In this document: positions 39,705-52,484 of the stretch, piece after piece
Numbering within the stretch: the stretch's first letter is position 1
Layout: each line of letters begins with the position of its first letter
Source: Otis tarda
Lineage: Eukaryota > Chordata > Aves > Otidiformes > Otididae
Assembly (NCBI GenBank): GCA_026413225.1
Contig: CM048552.1
Span: 190,250,053 to 190,314,052 of the forward strand
Direction of reading: 5' to 3'
DNA length: 64,000 bases
Made by a program: the position numbers and the translations under genes
The notes under the pieces: generated by a model
The model's database searches: none
Seen by the model: the letters and a program-made list of their open reading frames with translations, nothing else
What the model was told of the DNA's origin: nothing

Positions 39705-42700
39705 TGTTGGATATTTTAGGTACGAGTACAGGGCTGGAACAAGCTGAATATGTTTTGGATGACTGAGTCTATAAGGATGCTGAAGAAGACAATGCATCTC
39801 TGTCTCCTTCTTTAGAATGGAGTTACTTTCTTGCTGATGCTTGAAAGGATCCAGCTGGCTGGAAGCACCCACTTTCACCCAGGAAAGGAGCATTTCTATT
39901 TTGATTGAGGGTCATTTTCCCTTCTTGTGTTTAGACTTACCTTTTTCCATTGCAAAAGTAACCTAAGTTCAGCATACAATCAGGAACATGCTGCTTCTGA
40001 TGAGAACTCTCTTGTTGAAGAGGGACAGTTCCCACACTGACTTGCCACACACCTTAGCAGTGGTCATTCGGCGATTTCATAAGAAAAGCTTCTTCATAAC
40101 ATTCTTCATAAGAAAAGGCTGTTGAAAAGTCCTGTTCTGTTTGGATTCCTCTTCTTTCTTAACACCGTGACAAAGTTCTACATAATGTCAGATTTTTACC
40201 TTGATGTCCTAATTTCTGAAGTACTTCAAAGTATGGGATGTTATCTAGGTACTGTTGACGTCAAAGCAGCAAAACCCCAGATACAATTCTGAATTTGTGC
40301 TGCTTTGTGGGATTCAACTTGGTTTGTTTATTATGGAGAAGTTACTGGTTTTGGAGGAAGAGTATGGCGATGACAGTGGGGATTAGCAAGTTCATTCACT
40401 TAAATTTTTATTTTATTTCCTTTTTCTAAACAGGAAGCTAAGTTTATTTAATTCTGCCATGGATATTCCCATATGTTTCCATACATACATTTTTTTGTGC
40501 TTGATTCTTTATAATTATTAATGACCTGGAATTTTTATGAAGCTATGTATGTATTTATTCAGCAAGGAGAGTATTAAGAATTTAAATGCAGCTCCCAGGA
40601 TCTGCAAGCTGAGGACTGACACATGTCTGAGGAGAATGGAAACAGGAGCTAAGGCAGCCCAGCCCTGAGTGGGAAGGGGTCATGCACAGCCGTGAGCCTG
40701 TGTCTTCGAGTGAGATTAAATTGCCTTACTTCAGATGTTTCCAGCTTAGCCTCCTCTGTTTAAGCTAATTGTCTAGGCTATTGTAATAGCCAGTGAAAAG
40801 AAATAGGCATTTCTGTGGCATGACTCATGTGATCTTTTGTAAGTTGAGATGAACTGCACCTGCAGGAGAGGATTGTTTCTTTGTAAAATGGAGTTGGAGG
40901 TAACCAGAGCATATGTAGATGTCTGCATCATGGAAAGCCAGGGCTGGGCGGAACATCACCAGGGTGCAGGAGGAACCGCCTGGCACCAGGCACTGCTAGA
41001 AACAAAAGGAAGAGAAAGGCACTGTCTGGGACTCTCTGATGCCTAAAACTCTTGGTTTCCAGTTTGAGGGTGGTGGGTTTGGTTGTTTTTTTTTTTAAAT
41101 CCCACTTGAGAGCGAGTGAGTTATATAACAGCCGTGTCAGCCCACTCACAGCAACAGCGGTGACACAGTTACAGGGTGAGAAGAGCAAACCGAGGATGCT
41201 GTTTGCCCAGGAATTTTAAACAAATTGGGCTGTTCGGAGGTGTTTAATTGCAGTGCTGGCAGCTCTAATTTTTCTGTTCTTAATTTTGTGGTAGTCATTG
41301 TCTGTCTTGAAAATGAGGCTTCAGAACTCTTACAGCTTTGTGTGAGAATCTGTATTGCTTTTTTTCTTCTAAGCTGCTAGATATTATGCTTCAGAAGAAA
41401 TTATAGAAATGTGGTTTCCAGCATTTTATCCGTATACTGTTTTTCCTTAACAGTTAAAGATCTTCCATTTGCTTTTTACCTTGGGAAGTTTGGGGCCACC
41501 TCTGTGGATTTTGGGCATGTTGATTTGGCAGTGTTGTCAAAACTTGTTGTTTTATTTACTTAGGCAGAAGTAATCGGAATAGTTTATTTTTTTTTTTGCC
41601 ATGTGTGGAGTACTTTTTTGACATGCTTCTGAGCACAATGCTCAAAACCAAGTATAATAGAAGAGAATGCAGATTCAGGATAGCTTGCATTTTTTTTTGT
41701 GTGCCACAAAGCTGGAAAAGTTTTGTCTTTCAATGGAAAGATAACACCTAGTAGGGTGGAGGTGTAGCTTGTTTCAGAGTTTCAGCTTTTATTCACTTTG
41801 ACTATATGTATCTCAAAAGAGTAATTGTCAGCAAGAGAATTAGATTTTCTGGTAGTTTTTCTGGTCCATGAACATCGAATTACATTTGTTAATCTGCAGT
41901 AAAAAACAATTGTCAGAAGACAAGACATGTTGATGTAATTATTTTCATTGTTTATCTTGTGATAGGAAAATGCATACAGATAGATCGATATAACAATCTC
42001 TATTAAATGTTCCTGTTCTCTAAGACCTGGGGAATGATGCTAACGCAAATGCTGTTCTGAAACTATCTTAGTTTCAGAAGTTTCACGGATTATAGTGAGC
42101 CAAAGGTAGGGAGGGGAAATCTGCTAAGAGCTAAATTACGCTCTGTTTTTGCATGGTCAGTATCAGAGAAGGCTGGTAACCCAGCCTTTGTGGACACAGT
42201 TTCTGAAAGCTGTCCTTCAAGCAGTTCTGTGTGTCTGTCAAGCCTCAGATATTCTGGAGAATAAAATGTCATTGAAGTGATAATTCTTGCCTTGGGTTCT
42301 GTCAGGGAATGATGTCCACAGACCACAAAATTGTCTCTTCTCTGTCCTTCTGAAACTCTGTTAGGTGTTTATTGAAATTTTTTTCCCAATTATTCCTGAC
42401 ACTTTATTTTCTATTTTAATTGCTTGCTGAGCAGGAAGCTGATATTTTCATGCAGCTGTCTATTATAAGTACCAGGATCTCACTGCTAACAGGTGATAGT
42501 TTACTCAAGCTCAAAATCTTCTTTCTGAAGGTAGGATTGTTTTTCCTTATGTGCATTGTGATTTAACTACACTGAATGTTACCTGACATGGTATTGTGTG
42601 TCCTATCATTTTTCCTAAGGTCTTTGTTTTCTGTAGTTTACCTTTTCATTTATTACTTGGAGTAACTTAATATCTGATGGATGCTGTCAGTGCACTCCTC

Positions 42701-42899
42701 ACCTCTTTGTCTGGAGCGTGAAGGCTGTATATCGTACATGTTTCAGCAGAAATATCTCCAGAACTCCACTGGTGATGACAAGAACTGGAAACATGAGTAG
42801 GAGTAAGTGGTCAATCTTTCAATCAATTATTCGCCTGTGCAAGAAGGACCTTTGCTCTTCTGCCTACTTAGCATCCTTAAAAGCCTTAATGAAGGTCTT

Positions 42900-44860
42900 T
42901 GCTGAAAGTTTTTTGAAACATGAAGGAGAGAAACTGGATTCGCCTTCTCCGTTGGCCTGTGGATAGAAGTCCAGTAGGCTTGTAAGTCAGGACATTACAA
43001 AAACCATGCTGACTCTTCCCAACTGAATCATATTTATCCAGATACCACCTAATTCCGTTCTTCACTGCAGTTTTTATAGTATGTACAGCACAGATCTCAG
43101 GCTTAAGGTCTTGCCTGCAGTCTCTTAAAAGTCTGTCATATTTGCCACTACACAGTCCTCTACTACCAAGATACTTTTAATTGAGAAGTAACATACCGTT
43201 GTGCTAATAATTCACTGATTTCATGCTTGAGTTCCTTTAAGATTCCTGGGTTGAGTGCCATCTGGTCCTGGTGAGTTGCTAGCGTTTGTTTTGTTGTTTC
43301 TGTATCTGCTCAGACAGTCAGTGCAATTTCAAACACATCCTTAGAATCCTCTGCAAGGAGAGGTCCTGGTAGGGGAATCCTGAGAAATAGTGTTGCAGTA
43401 TTGAAGCAATAGTGTGGCAAAACTCAATGAGACTTTATAGGAGGGGAAAAAGTGATTTTATTTTAATACAAAACTGGTTTTATTCCACACTGTCACACCC
43501 GTGTACTTAGAAGCACCAAGATACTTCTGTCCACACAGTTTAGCATTCAGGCACTAACATGTGTGTATCCAGGTCGTTGGTCCAGGATTCCTTGCAGTGA
43601 TGCGGAAGACAAGTGACTCCAGCTGTTAGATTCTCATCACTACTTCTAGATCCTTAGTTTGGCAGGCATGTGGCTAGTCTCCATCTGGTTAGTGGTTAGT
43701 CTCTCTCTCTGTGTCCTTTCTCACCTCTGCATCATTATGAACTAGTTGCAGTTCCTTGGTTTAGATTTCTTTTCCTAATTTGAGTATCCTGAAACATTAT
43801 ATGTAAATGTGCTGCAGTCTTGCTGGCTTGCTAATCTAGGTGCCATCAACAAATGCCATTTGTATGTTCCCTCTTCTGCTGTTTTTCCTGGTAATTCTGT
43901 GCTCAAACATTACCATCTATTCTCCATTGATACCAATGCTAATATTTCCATCACAGATCTTCCCAGAGGCTCCCCAGCGTCTCGTACTGTTACCATCACT
44001 GCAGTGAATCTGTCTGGCGTATTCTCTGTAATGCCTTTGTGTTCTGAGTGCTCCTTTACTGCTCTGATCATGAGTTGCCTCCCAGAGTTTCTGGCAGGCT
44101 TCCTGTTCCTGATGTGCCTGAAGAAAGATTTATCATTAGTCTCTGCCAGTTGTTCATCAGATTTTCAGATTTGCCTGTCTTGCTGTGCTTTTACATTTAA
44201 TTTGCCAGAGTTTATGATCTTTGGGCTATTTTTGTCTTTTTTGGGCTTGAATTCAGCTTTTTTGAGTGTAACATCACTCCTAGACTGTTCTAACCATTTT
44301 GGTTTGCTTTCTTCCTTTCTTAGGTTTTACTTAATAGGAGATATGTACCTGCCTTGTCTTTCTGTTCTTGTCATCATTAGTAATCTCCTCAGTGCCTGCA
44401 AAGATGTAAATTGTTTATCTGGCCCTTTTGGATTCTCTTAACAAGCTTCCTTCTCATGCTTGCACTGTCTGAAGCTGAGTGCAACTCTAGGTTTATTTTT
44501 CACCTCCTCTGCTCCTGCTGGGAAGCTATTGCATGCAGTATTTTTCAGAATCTTGTAGCTGAAGAGCCACTTTATATTTAGGACCAAATCAACGGTTGCA
44601 TTTTCTTTTGTGGGCTTCCTACCCAGCTCCTCTGTGAAACAGTCACTGATTTAATGCAAAAAAAAATGTTACATCCTGATAGGATGGGATATTTGTGATC
44701 TACATTGAAAAGAAGTGAGCTAAAGCCTCCCATTATGATACTACACTTTCATCATATCACATTAAGTGTTGCTATTCTGATTAGGTGATAGTAAGGACCA
44801 AAGACCTTCCTGTTTCAGCCTGGAATCTAATCTATGAGGATGCTACTTTAATTGTGGAAA
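42900..44860 (-). mobile_element. Ancient CR1-clade (L3-like) LINE, minus orientation, heavily decayed
   Basis: Read on the minus strand, in order: a decayed endonuclease motif IIMGGFSS at about 44725-44745, matching the MGDFNHP position of the young copy; CFTEELGRKPTKENATVDLV at about 44580-44645, matching the EEPTRKGAVLDLVL position; the linker region; SPGPDGTQPRNLKEL at about 43230-43275, matching [15 protein letters not shown]; and SQHGFC near 43005-43020, matching SQHGFTKG. Block order and spacing fit an endonuclease-linker-reverse transcriptase LINE with deletions. The 210-residue plus-strand open frame at 43809-44441 is only its antisense shadow. Both ends are approximate. Confidence 0.8.
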
Positions 44861-44937
44861 TGATAGGTTTATATATTTGAAATCGGGGGAACTGGACATA
44901 ACTGTACATGAAATTTGGACTTTATTTAGCATAACTG

Positions 44938-45500
44938 TAGAATGGTTTTGGTCAGAAGGACCTTTTAAGGTCATCTGTTCCAACCCCTCGCTATGGATAG
45001 GGACATCTTTCACTTGATCAGGTTGCTCAAAGCCACATCCAACCTGGCCTTGAACCCTTTCAATGATGGGGCATCCACAAGTTCTTGGGGCAACCTGTTC
45101 CAGTGTCTCACCACTCTCATTGTAAAAGATCTCTTCCTTGTGTCCAATCTAAACCTACCCTCTTTCAATTTAAAGCCATTACCCCTTGTCCTGTCACTAC
45201 AGACCCTGGTAAAAAGTCTCTCTCTATCTTATAAATCCCCTTTAAGTATTGAAATGCCACAATAAGGTCTTCCCAGAGCCTTCTCCTCTCCAGGCTGAAC
45301 AGCCCCAACCCTCTCAGCCTGTCCTCATAGGAGAGGTGCTCCAGCCCTCTGGTCATCTTTGTGGCCCTCCTCTGGACGCTCTCTAACAGGTCCATGTCCT
45401 TTTTATGTTGGGTGCTCCAGAGCTGGATGCAGTACTGCAGGTGGGGTCTCACAAGAGCAGAGTAGAGGGGCAGAATCACGTCCCCTGACCTGCTGGCCAC
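44938..45500 (-). mobile_element. CR1 LINE, 5'-truncated copy, minus orientation
   Basis: The plus strand opens with the reverse complement of a CR1 3' end (AGAATGGTTTTGGTCAGAAGG, shortened form of the usual TTGGAAGGGACC phrase) and ends in the [15 protein letters not shown] part of the reverse transcriptase. It sits within about 80 bases of the 5' side of the ancient minus-strand LINE, so two LINE insertions of different age are adjacent and in the same orientation. Confidence 0.94.
45165..45500 (-). pseudogene. CR1 reverse transcriptase C-terminal remnant
   Basis: A 111-residue minus-strand frame carries [39 protein letters not shown] and [20 protein letters not shown], the thumb/C-terminal region shared with the copies at 53.6 and 58.6 kb. 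It lacks the whole catalytic core and loses the CR1 frame at its 3' end. Confidence 0.92.
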
Positions 45501-46079
45501 TCAAGTCGAGTAAGTGGAGTAATTTTTGTGACTGAAGTGCCGAATAAGTACAGTTTACTTAAGGAAAAACAAGGACAGGTAAGAGGAGAAATTCTTCCTT
45601 TGTGTGTTAAAGATGCCTTTACTTGATCCACTAGGCAGTGTTGAAAGCCTCTAAAGGTACCATGAAGAAAAAAAAAGTGATGCTAGTTCTCTTTAGATTC
45701 CTCAAGCAGACTATTTCTCATCCATCTGTCTTCCCAAATACAGGGCACAGTATTCAGGGGCACTTCAGCTACTCTGGCAACTTCCAGAAAATAGTACTGT
45801 AACATGCACAGTCTAGCAAAATTTCTGCACTTCTTTTGATGAGCAGTGCTGAAAGGAACTCATGGTGAATGTCTTCTGTATTTGCTTCTGACTAAAAGGA
45901 AGGAATGGGTGGAGGAGGGTGCTGAATTGTATGAAAGTGGCTCTTAAGCAGTGGCCTGGAAAGCATACTTAAGAAAATCAAAGAATTTGTGGAAGTCTGA
46001 GGACAGAAGATTTAGTGGTTTCTTAAAGACATGGTGTAAGGGCATAAGTACAAGCTGTGTCTTTGAGAAGAACAGAGAG

Positions 46080-47490
46080 CCATAATTGCTACTGCCTAAT
46101 TACAAATTATTCATTAGTCTGAAGCTGAAGGAGCCATACAAAAAGGGGGTACTAGGTCAGCTTTTGAACATGGCTTATAAAAGAATAGTACTCGTGTGTA
46201 GGGACGTTATTAGAAGAACTTGGTACAAAGCAAGACAGAGCTGGCAAAGCTGTAGCAAGAAAACATTCTGTAAATATATTAGTAGCTAGAGAAATCACTA
46301 AAGAAAGAACTTGTCTGTTAGGCAGAAAGGCTGGGAAGTTACCAACAGATGTTGCTAAAGAGGTTTTAAGCACCATTTTTACTTTACTGATCAGGATTAA
46401 CTGAGCGGACAGGCACAAGGACTAAGAAGTCAGAACATAGCCTGGCAAAATACACAGAGGCTAAAGCTTGGGGTCCTTTCCTAAATACTCTTATGGAGGA
46501 TAGAAAGTTTAGGCAAATGCCTAAAATGAGTTAATGCTATTAGGGACCTTATTTGAGGATGAACAGAAGATAACTGAAAATCTGAAAAAGGACCAACTTA
46601 GTGTCTGTTTCTGAAAGGAACAGAGGATGGAAGTATAGAACAGAGCTACAGGCCAGGCAGGTTAATTCCTGGAAAAATACTGAAACAAACAATTTATAAG
46701 CATTTGGAAGAAAGTGAAGTGGTAAGCAACAATCAACATGGATTTTTCAAAGACAAGTCATTTTGAATCAGTTTGTCTTCCTTTTGTGACAGAGCAACAT
46801 GCCTGCTGGATATGGGAGAAGTAGATTTGATGTATCTTGACTGTAGGAAAGCTTTCAACACTTCCCTAGCACTGCTATGAACAGGGTGTAAAAATACTAT
46901 CTAGTTGAAGCTTTGTACAAAGTAGACAGAACCAAGCTGAGTGTATGATTATGCTTGGTTTTTTTTTTCAGCAGCAGAGAAGTTCCCAATGTGGCAGTTA
47001 CCTGTCCCAAGTCTGCTACTAATTAATGTTAATACTATAAACAACAAGAACTTTTAATTAAGATCTGTCCTGCAAACTGTATCAGAGATGGAAGTTATGT
47101 TAGAGAACAGATTTAAAATTGAGGGTTTCTTTTTGTACCGCTGTAAAAGCTAAGTGTGAAGTTGAGAAGAATAATCAAATACCACATGGGAATTAGTTAC
47201 TAGCTAAGCAGGTCTGAGTAAAATAATTTTGAGGTTGTAGTTGATTCCAGCTGAACACTAACTGGGAATGACATCTTGTTGGAAAACATCGCCATTGGCT
47301 GTATAAGCAGACTAGTTTTATGCAGCACTGGCCTGGCTCAGAAAGTACTGAGTAAGGAGTGAAATGAAATGCATGGGGCTTCAGGCTTCAGAAAATATGT
47401 TTGACTGGTTGGAGACAAGTCAAATGCAGGAGCACCAAGAATGAGCAAAGATCTAGCAAACTTCTGTGGCATGGCCCATGGCTGTGGCAG
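46080..47490 (+). mobile_element. Ancient CR1-clade LINE, plus orientation, heavily decayed
   Basis: Successive reverse-transcriptase landmarks can be followed on the plus strand through frame changes: SKKTFCKYISS at about 46255-46289 (the [10 protein letters not shown] linker of the young copy); a PGKILKQTI block near 46665-46700; NNQHGFF at about 46728-46748; LMYLDCRKAFNT at about 46829-46862, which keeps the catalytic Asp; an FEVVVDSS...AIGCIS block near 47230-47310 (the [12 protein letters not shown]...ILGCIK equivalent); and a CTTCAGGCTTCAGAAAATATG block near 47380. Divergence is far greater than in the CR1 copies nearby. The boundaries are estimates, and no 3' end was identified. Confidence 0.72.
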
Positions 47491-50400
47491 TCTGCGTCTG
47501 CAGTTCTTGTTCATGTTACTGAACTCCCTATGCTACTGTTGACTGTGAGTTACAGTAAATCTTTTATATAACCATGGGTTTTATTTTTCCTTTTCATGTA
47601 ATCTTCATAAAACTGAATTAAAAAAGAGAGGGGAAAAGTCCTTTTGCTGAAAAGGTCCTTACCGAAATTGCAAAATCTGGTATTGAAAAAAGATTAGAAA
47701 TACGCTGTTTCTCATGTGCGAAAGCGTATTAAGCCTCCATGCGTGACCACAGGCTGTGTTTTTAGTTAACACAGTTGCATATCGTTTTCCTCATCCAGGT
47801 TTCTCATCTCATTTACTGCATGTCATGAATGTACACAAAACCAGCAAAGGTGTGTGGTCATCCTAATCATATTTGCTGTTGCCAGTGTTTGGTTTGGTGC
47901 AGTTTGGTTTTGTTTTTTTTTAACTCATGTGGTTGTACTTGTGTGGGATCCAATATGGATGATTTTTGTCAGCTTACTGCAAGGCAGTAAAATGAGTTTG
48001 AGCTGTTTAATATCCAATTGTTCATGTTCTCGTTGTGTGGTTTTAGTATCAAAAAGATTGCCTGAATGTAGTCAAGGAGATGGAATTACTTGTACTTTAT
48101 TGCTTGTCATAGTTTTCTGTCATAACTGGTGGTATATATTGGTTAAGCTATCTCAATGGCCATATTAAAAACCACTTGCAGAAGATTAATTTAGTGTGGT
48201 AGCTTTTGTTCTTCCTATTCATGGCATAAATAATATTTCACTACTGTGGTGTAAGGAAATTAATTTAGTTACATGTTGTGCTGATAAAAAGATGATTACA
48301 GTGATGAATATGAACTCATAGGTGAGCAAGATCTTACTTTCATCTTTCTTCAGCTGATGTAACTCCAGTGTAACTGGAAAGAAGTCCTGGTCTGTGTTTT
48401 GTGTGTAGAAATGGATAACATTTGTAAGAGGCACTTATACTGTGTGCTGAAGGGCAGGGGCCATGTTTGGAAGATGACTTTCTTGAATTACATGTTTTGA
48501 ACTCTGTTTCAGTCTGACTTCAGAAGAGAGAATTTTCTGTTATCTTGTAAAAGTGAATGATTTATACTTGCACTATGTCATTCAGCCAGAAGAATCTTAA
48601 AGTACCTATAGAAATGCAGAGCATCAGATTTGCAGATTACCACGAAAACATACTAGTCTGAGCAAAAATTAAGAACAACTGCTCTATGGCGCAAAGCTCT
48701 GCTGGATGACCATATTTTAAAAAAAAAAAAAAAAAAGAAAAAAAAAGAAGCAAGTCCATTTCCTTGTTAATTCTTGTACGTCAGCCAGTTTCAAACATGG
48801 GCTGTGCAGTGAGAGGCTGTAATTTCTTGTCAGGAGGGATAGAGGAGCTTAGGGAATACCTTCCCTGTGAAACCTTTATTGAGCAACCTGAAGATTTCTG
48901 ATTGTTAAACTGAAATCCCCAATTTCGACCATCTTCTGTATGAAATCCACGGACTGAAAAGCTCGAGAGTGGCAGCACTCACAGCCGTGCATGCGTTCTC
49001 TCCAATATTTCGCTGTAAGCTTCAGGGGAGTTGTACTAATGAAAGCTCCTGGCGTGTCTGCAATGCAGTCTGGAGTGTGACTGCAGTTCCCTGTGCGTAC
49101 AGAGCTAGCTTTAAGCCTTACTCAGCTAGCTTTAAGCCAGGTGGAGGCTGTTCCCTAGCCACAGCAGCATAGGTTTAACCACTCTTTGGAGCAGCCTCTG
49201 CTTTTCTTTCTTCCCAGTGAACTTCCTCTGGTGCAGGGGACTGGAGGCAGCGTACGGAAGACTGGAGCCCCTGTCTTAGCAATGGGAATGGAGTGAGCAC
49301 ACAATGGAGAAACTCCCAAACAGTTTCTATTGTCAAAAATAATTAGGAATTGTCCTATATTAAACAACTTCCTTTCATTTCTCCTCTCCCCAAACTTGCC
49401 TCTACGCAAACATGCTTAAACTTTCTAATGGTTAAATACTAAGCTTCACTTATTCATGCAGATTGTGCATGAAGGCATTTTAATGAGCCTGTCAGCTGAG
49501 TGGCCTCCGACAAAAGGAACTGGAGGTGTTCTTGTTAGGATAGCTTTGTGGATTGTCCTGCAATAAACAACAGCTGAACAGAATAGGATAGCGTTTGAGT
49601 CAATTATGTTGCTTGATTTTGTCAGCTGGCATATGGTATTTGCAGTCCTTAAATTGGTTTAAAACATAGATCTCCTGCTGTGCTGATAGCTAAATCTGAT
49701 TATTCAATGATCTGGCTTTTCCTGTAAGATACCAGAATTAAACAAGGCAGCGTATTTATTACGACATGCACCAGGATCTCATCAGTGCATCCTTTAATGA
49801 GGAATTTGTGAAACCAGCTTTGTGAGATTAGTGTACTGGAGGTGAGGTTTGACTGTTCCAATGTGCCTAGCATTTATGAGGAGGAAATAAGAAGTGTCTT
49901 ACATGCTACCCTAGATGTTACTATAGCTTCACTCAGAAGCAGTAGCAGATATCTGCTTATCAGCTACTGTAGAACAACTCAGAAATCCTCACTGCAATAT
50001 TAGACGCAAAACTATGTGCTGCAATATTTGACTTTCCTGCAGTGTTCATAAAGAAAATGATGACTAAGTTCAGTTCTGATCTCAGAAAGTTTGCAAACAG
50101 ACGCAGAAAACATAGCGCATTTGCAATTTAAAACTTACTTCAGACTCTTTGTCCTCCACATTATATTTCTCCAGTTATAAATTTGTTGAAACTGTTAATC
50201 TTTTCTGTCTTTTTCTTAGATATCTTAGGTAGATATTTAGATGGCATACATCATCTACATCTTAGAGATGAGGAACATAACAAAAGTTTAGTGCGCAGAT
50301 CAAGACTCTACAATGGATGATCCAGTCTCATGAGTTGCTGAACAATCTCAACCCATTCAAGACAAAAGTAGTACATCTCAAATGTGGGAAGTAAAAGGAT

Positions 50401-51510
50401 TTAACTAAAGAAAATGCCATTTCCCAAATGAACTATCAGTTATGCTCACTCACAATGTTTGTTTAGTAGTTTAAATTCTTTTTGTGTTAGAGGAGAGCTG
50501 TGTGGCATTCCTCTCACTTGGTAAACCCAACGCATATCCACAGTGGTTTTGGAGATGTTGGACTCACAGGTCTTGACAAGGCACGTGTATTGCACTCGTA
50601 CAGAAGAATGGTTAGCTTGCATGGGATTAACTGCTCATTCACAATACTGCTGCATGTATGACAGCTTTGATCATGATCGATTTGAGGGACTGCAAGAAGG
50701 CTCCAGGTTAAGCTGCTGCAGCAGCTGCCAGGGCAATGAATCCAGCCTTTGCCCAGAAGACCCTTTTCTTAACACTTGCAAGTTGCCCTGAGGGAATGAA
50801 GCTGTCTGGAGTGTAACAAAACAAATTCTCCTGGGGGCCCAGATCCAGCCTCTGTACTGTAGGGTGAACAGAATAAAATCCATGTGTTTCTTCCAGCCTG
50901 TTTCCGTATAATATCTAAAGCTCGTAGTGCCGTGAGGAGAAAGATTTGCAAGGACTAATTGCACAAAAGTATATAGGAGATAGCGGAAGCTGATAGTGAT
51001 GTTGGTTTTAATGTGAAGTGTCTGTGTATGCTCTGTGTGCCTGATAACTTCTGACTCTTTTTGCTAATCCATGAAAATTTTTTTCAGAGTTAGCCTTGTT
51101 TGATGACCATCAACACTGGAGCTGTGTATCAGAGTTATGTGCTCAGGCTGAAACATTATGGTATTTGTTCCCTACAGTGCCTCTAGCTTGTTTAAAGAGT
51201 AATCCAGGAAACAATTGCTTCTTCTGCAAGATTTGTACTGTGCTTCTGTGTGTGTTAGCACCAAGAAGTTATGACTGTATCTCTTCTCGTGACTCTCTAG
51301 TTCAGAGAGACAGACATTTCAGAATGCACATAACTGCAAGCTGATTTTTACTTGTATTAAAGAATGGGGTCTGAAAAGTGCACCTGGTGTTAGCACTGCT
51401 GCAGCACTGAAAAGTGCACCTGATGATGCAGCTCTTTTTCTTATCAGATGCTTTCAAAAACTTGATTCCCTCTGCTAATACAAAAAAAAAAAATGTTTTC
51501 CGTAGTGGGC
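47491..51510 (+). other. DCLK1: DCLK1 intron, no gene recognised
   Basis: There is no coding or transposon signal that I can support. It holds an A18 run at 48719-48736, a repeated 15-mer AGCTAGCTTTAAGCC at 49103-49117 and 49124-49138, a repeated 16-mer CTGAAAAGTGCACCTG at 51371-51386 and 51407-51422, and a candidate conserved stretch at 49440-49800. Confidence 0.7.
51506..51510 (+). repeat. Left target-site duplication of the solo LTR
   Basis: TGGGC immediately precedes the LTR's first TG and is repeated exactly at 52668-52672. Confidence 0.88.
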
Positions 51511-51683
51511 TGTTGTGGTTTTGTTTAGTGAGGGGGGCCTAAGGTGGTAGCTTCTGTAGGAAACTGCTAGAAGTCGCTCCCCTTTGTTCAGTGGACTCAG
51601 CCGGGCCTAGGGCGGACCTGCTGCTGGCCAAGGCCGAGCCAATTGGTAGGAGAATGTTCTGTGATAACGCCTCTGCGATAACG

Positions 51684-51690
51684 TATTTAA
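51684..51690 (+). promoter_or_regulatory. TATA-like box in the LTR U3
   Basis: TATTTAA lies about 175 bases into the LTR, after two GATAACG copies, in the place expected for an LTR core promoter. Confidence 0.5.
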
Positions 51691-52478
51691 GAAGGGGAAA
51701 ACAGGAAATAAAAAAGAGAGAAGATGTGAAGAAGCTGAGCGGGGGCAGAGGCACAGAGGGGGAGGCGCAGGCCTCGTGGGCTTTGCAGGCCTCACCCTCT
51801 GGCCTCTTGCCAGGCGGCCGACTGGGCCCAACTCAGCCCAGCCTGGCTGCAAGAAGTGGAGAGGAGATAAGATGGGTGATGTGAAGAGATTCTGAGAGGC
51901 GTCTGCTAGCCTGTTGTGAAGAACTTTTCTTGTGAGAGGAACAGCTGCAGACGCCAAGGTCAGTGAAGAAGGAGGGGGAGGAGTCCCCCTTGGCTCCTGG
52001 CCAAGATTCCCCTGCAGCCTGTGGTGACGACCATGGTGGAGCAGGTTGTCCCCCTGCAGCCCATGGACGTCCATGGAGGAGCAGAGATCCACTTGGAGCC
52101 CGTGGAGGACCCCACACCGGGGGAGGTGGATGCCTGAAGGAGGCTGTGGCCCATGGAGGGCCCGCTGGGGCAGCCGTTCTGGAGAGACTGCACCCTGTGG
52201 AAGACATGACCCACGCCAGACCGGTTTCATGAAGGACTGTGGCATATGGGTGGGACTCCACAATGGAGCAGGGGAGGAATGTGAGGAGTTCTTCCCCCAA
52301 CCATGAAGCAGTAGCATAAAACAATGCATGATGAACTGACCGCAACCCCCATTCCCTCTTCCCCCCTGTGCTGCTCGGGGTGGGGGGGAAGGTAGTGGAG
52401 ATAATGTTAAGCTCAGGAAGAGGGAGGGGTGGGGGGAGGTTATCTCATTCTTTGTCTCATTCTCCTGCTAGTTTTAGT

Positions 52479-52484
52479 AATAAA
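52479..52484 (+). terminator. Polyadenylation signal of the LTR
   Basis: AATAAA sits about 180 bases before the LTR's 3' end, consistent with the end of the R region. Because the LTR is in sense orientation, it could in principle cause premature polyadenylation of DCLK1 pre-mRNA; no evidence of use is available. Confidence 0.55.

Larger units (their letters stand above)
33956..42899 (+). other. DCLK1: DCLK1 intron, no gene recognised
   Basis: There is no confident exon or transposable element in this 8.9 kb. It includes a G-rich run at 37084-37106, several T runs (T14 at 38538-38551, T11 at 41086-41096 and 41587-41597), a short inverted repeat at 37873-37902 (TTTTCTAAAA/TTTTAGAAAA), and the charged coding-like patch at 39403-39704 described in the findings. 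Confidence 0.65.

Noticed and set aside
36421-44125. Possible next DCLK1 exon at GATGTGC words (about 36428 and 44110).
   Set aside because: Neither is followed by codons for the FGDDD...ACGPEKF sequence nor bounded by suitable splice sites; the second lies inside the ancient LINE.
43809-44441. The longest non-CR1 plus-strand open frame (210 residues).
   Set aside because: The opposite strand reads as an ancient LINE (endonuclease to reverse transcriptase) across the same interval. The frame is an antisense shadow with no protein features of its own.
51607-52345. Long minus-strand open frames (240 and 170 residues) and shorter plus-strand ones over the GC-rich 51.6-52.3 kb segment.
   Set aside because: They lie wholly within the solo LTR, which is GC-rich and low in stop codons, and show only Pro/Ser/His-rich compositional sequence.
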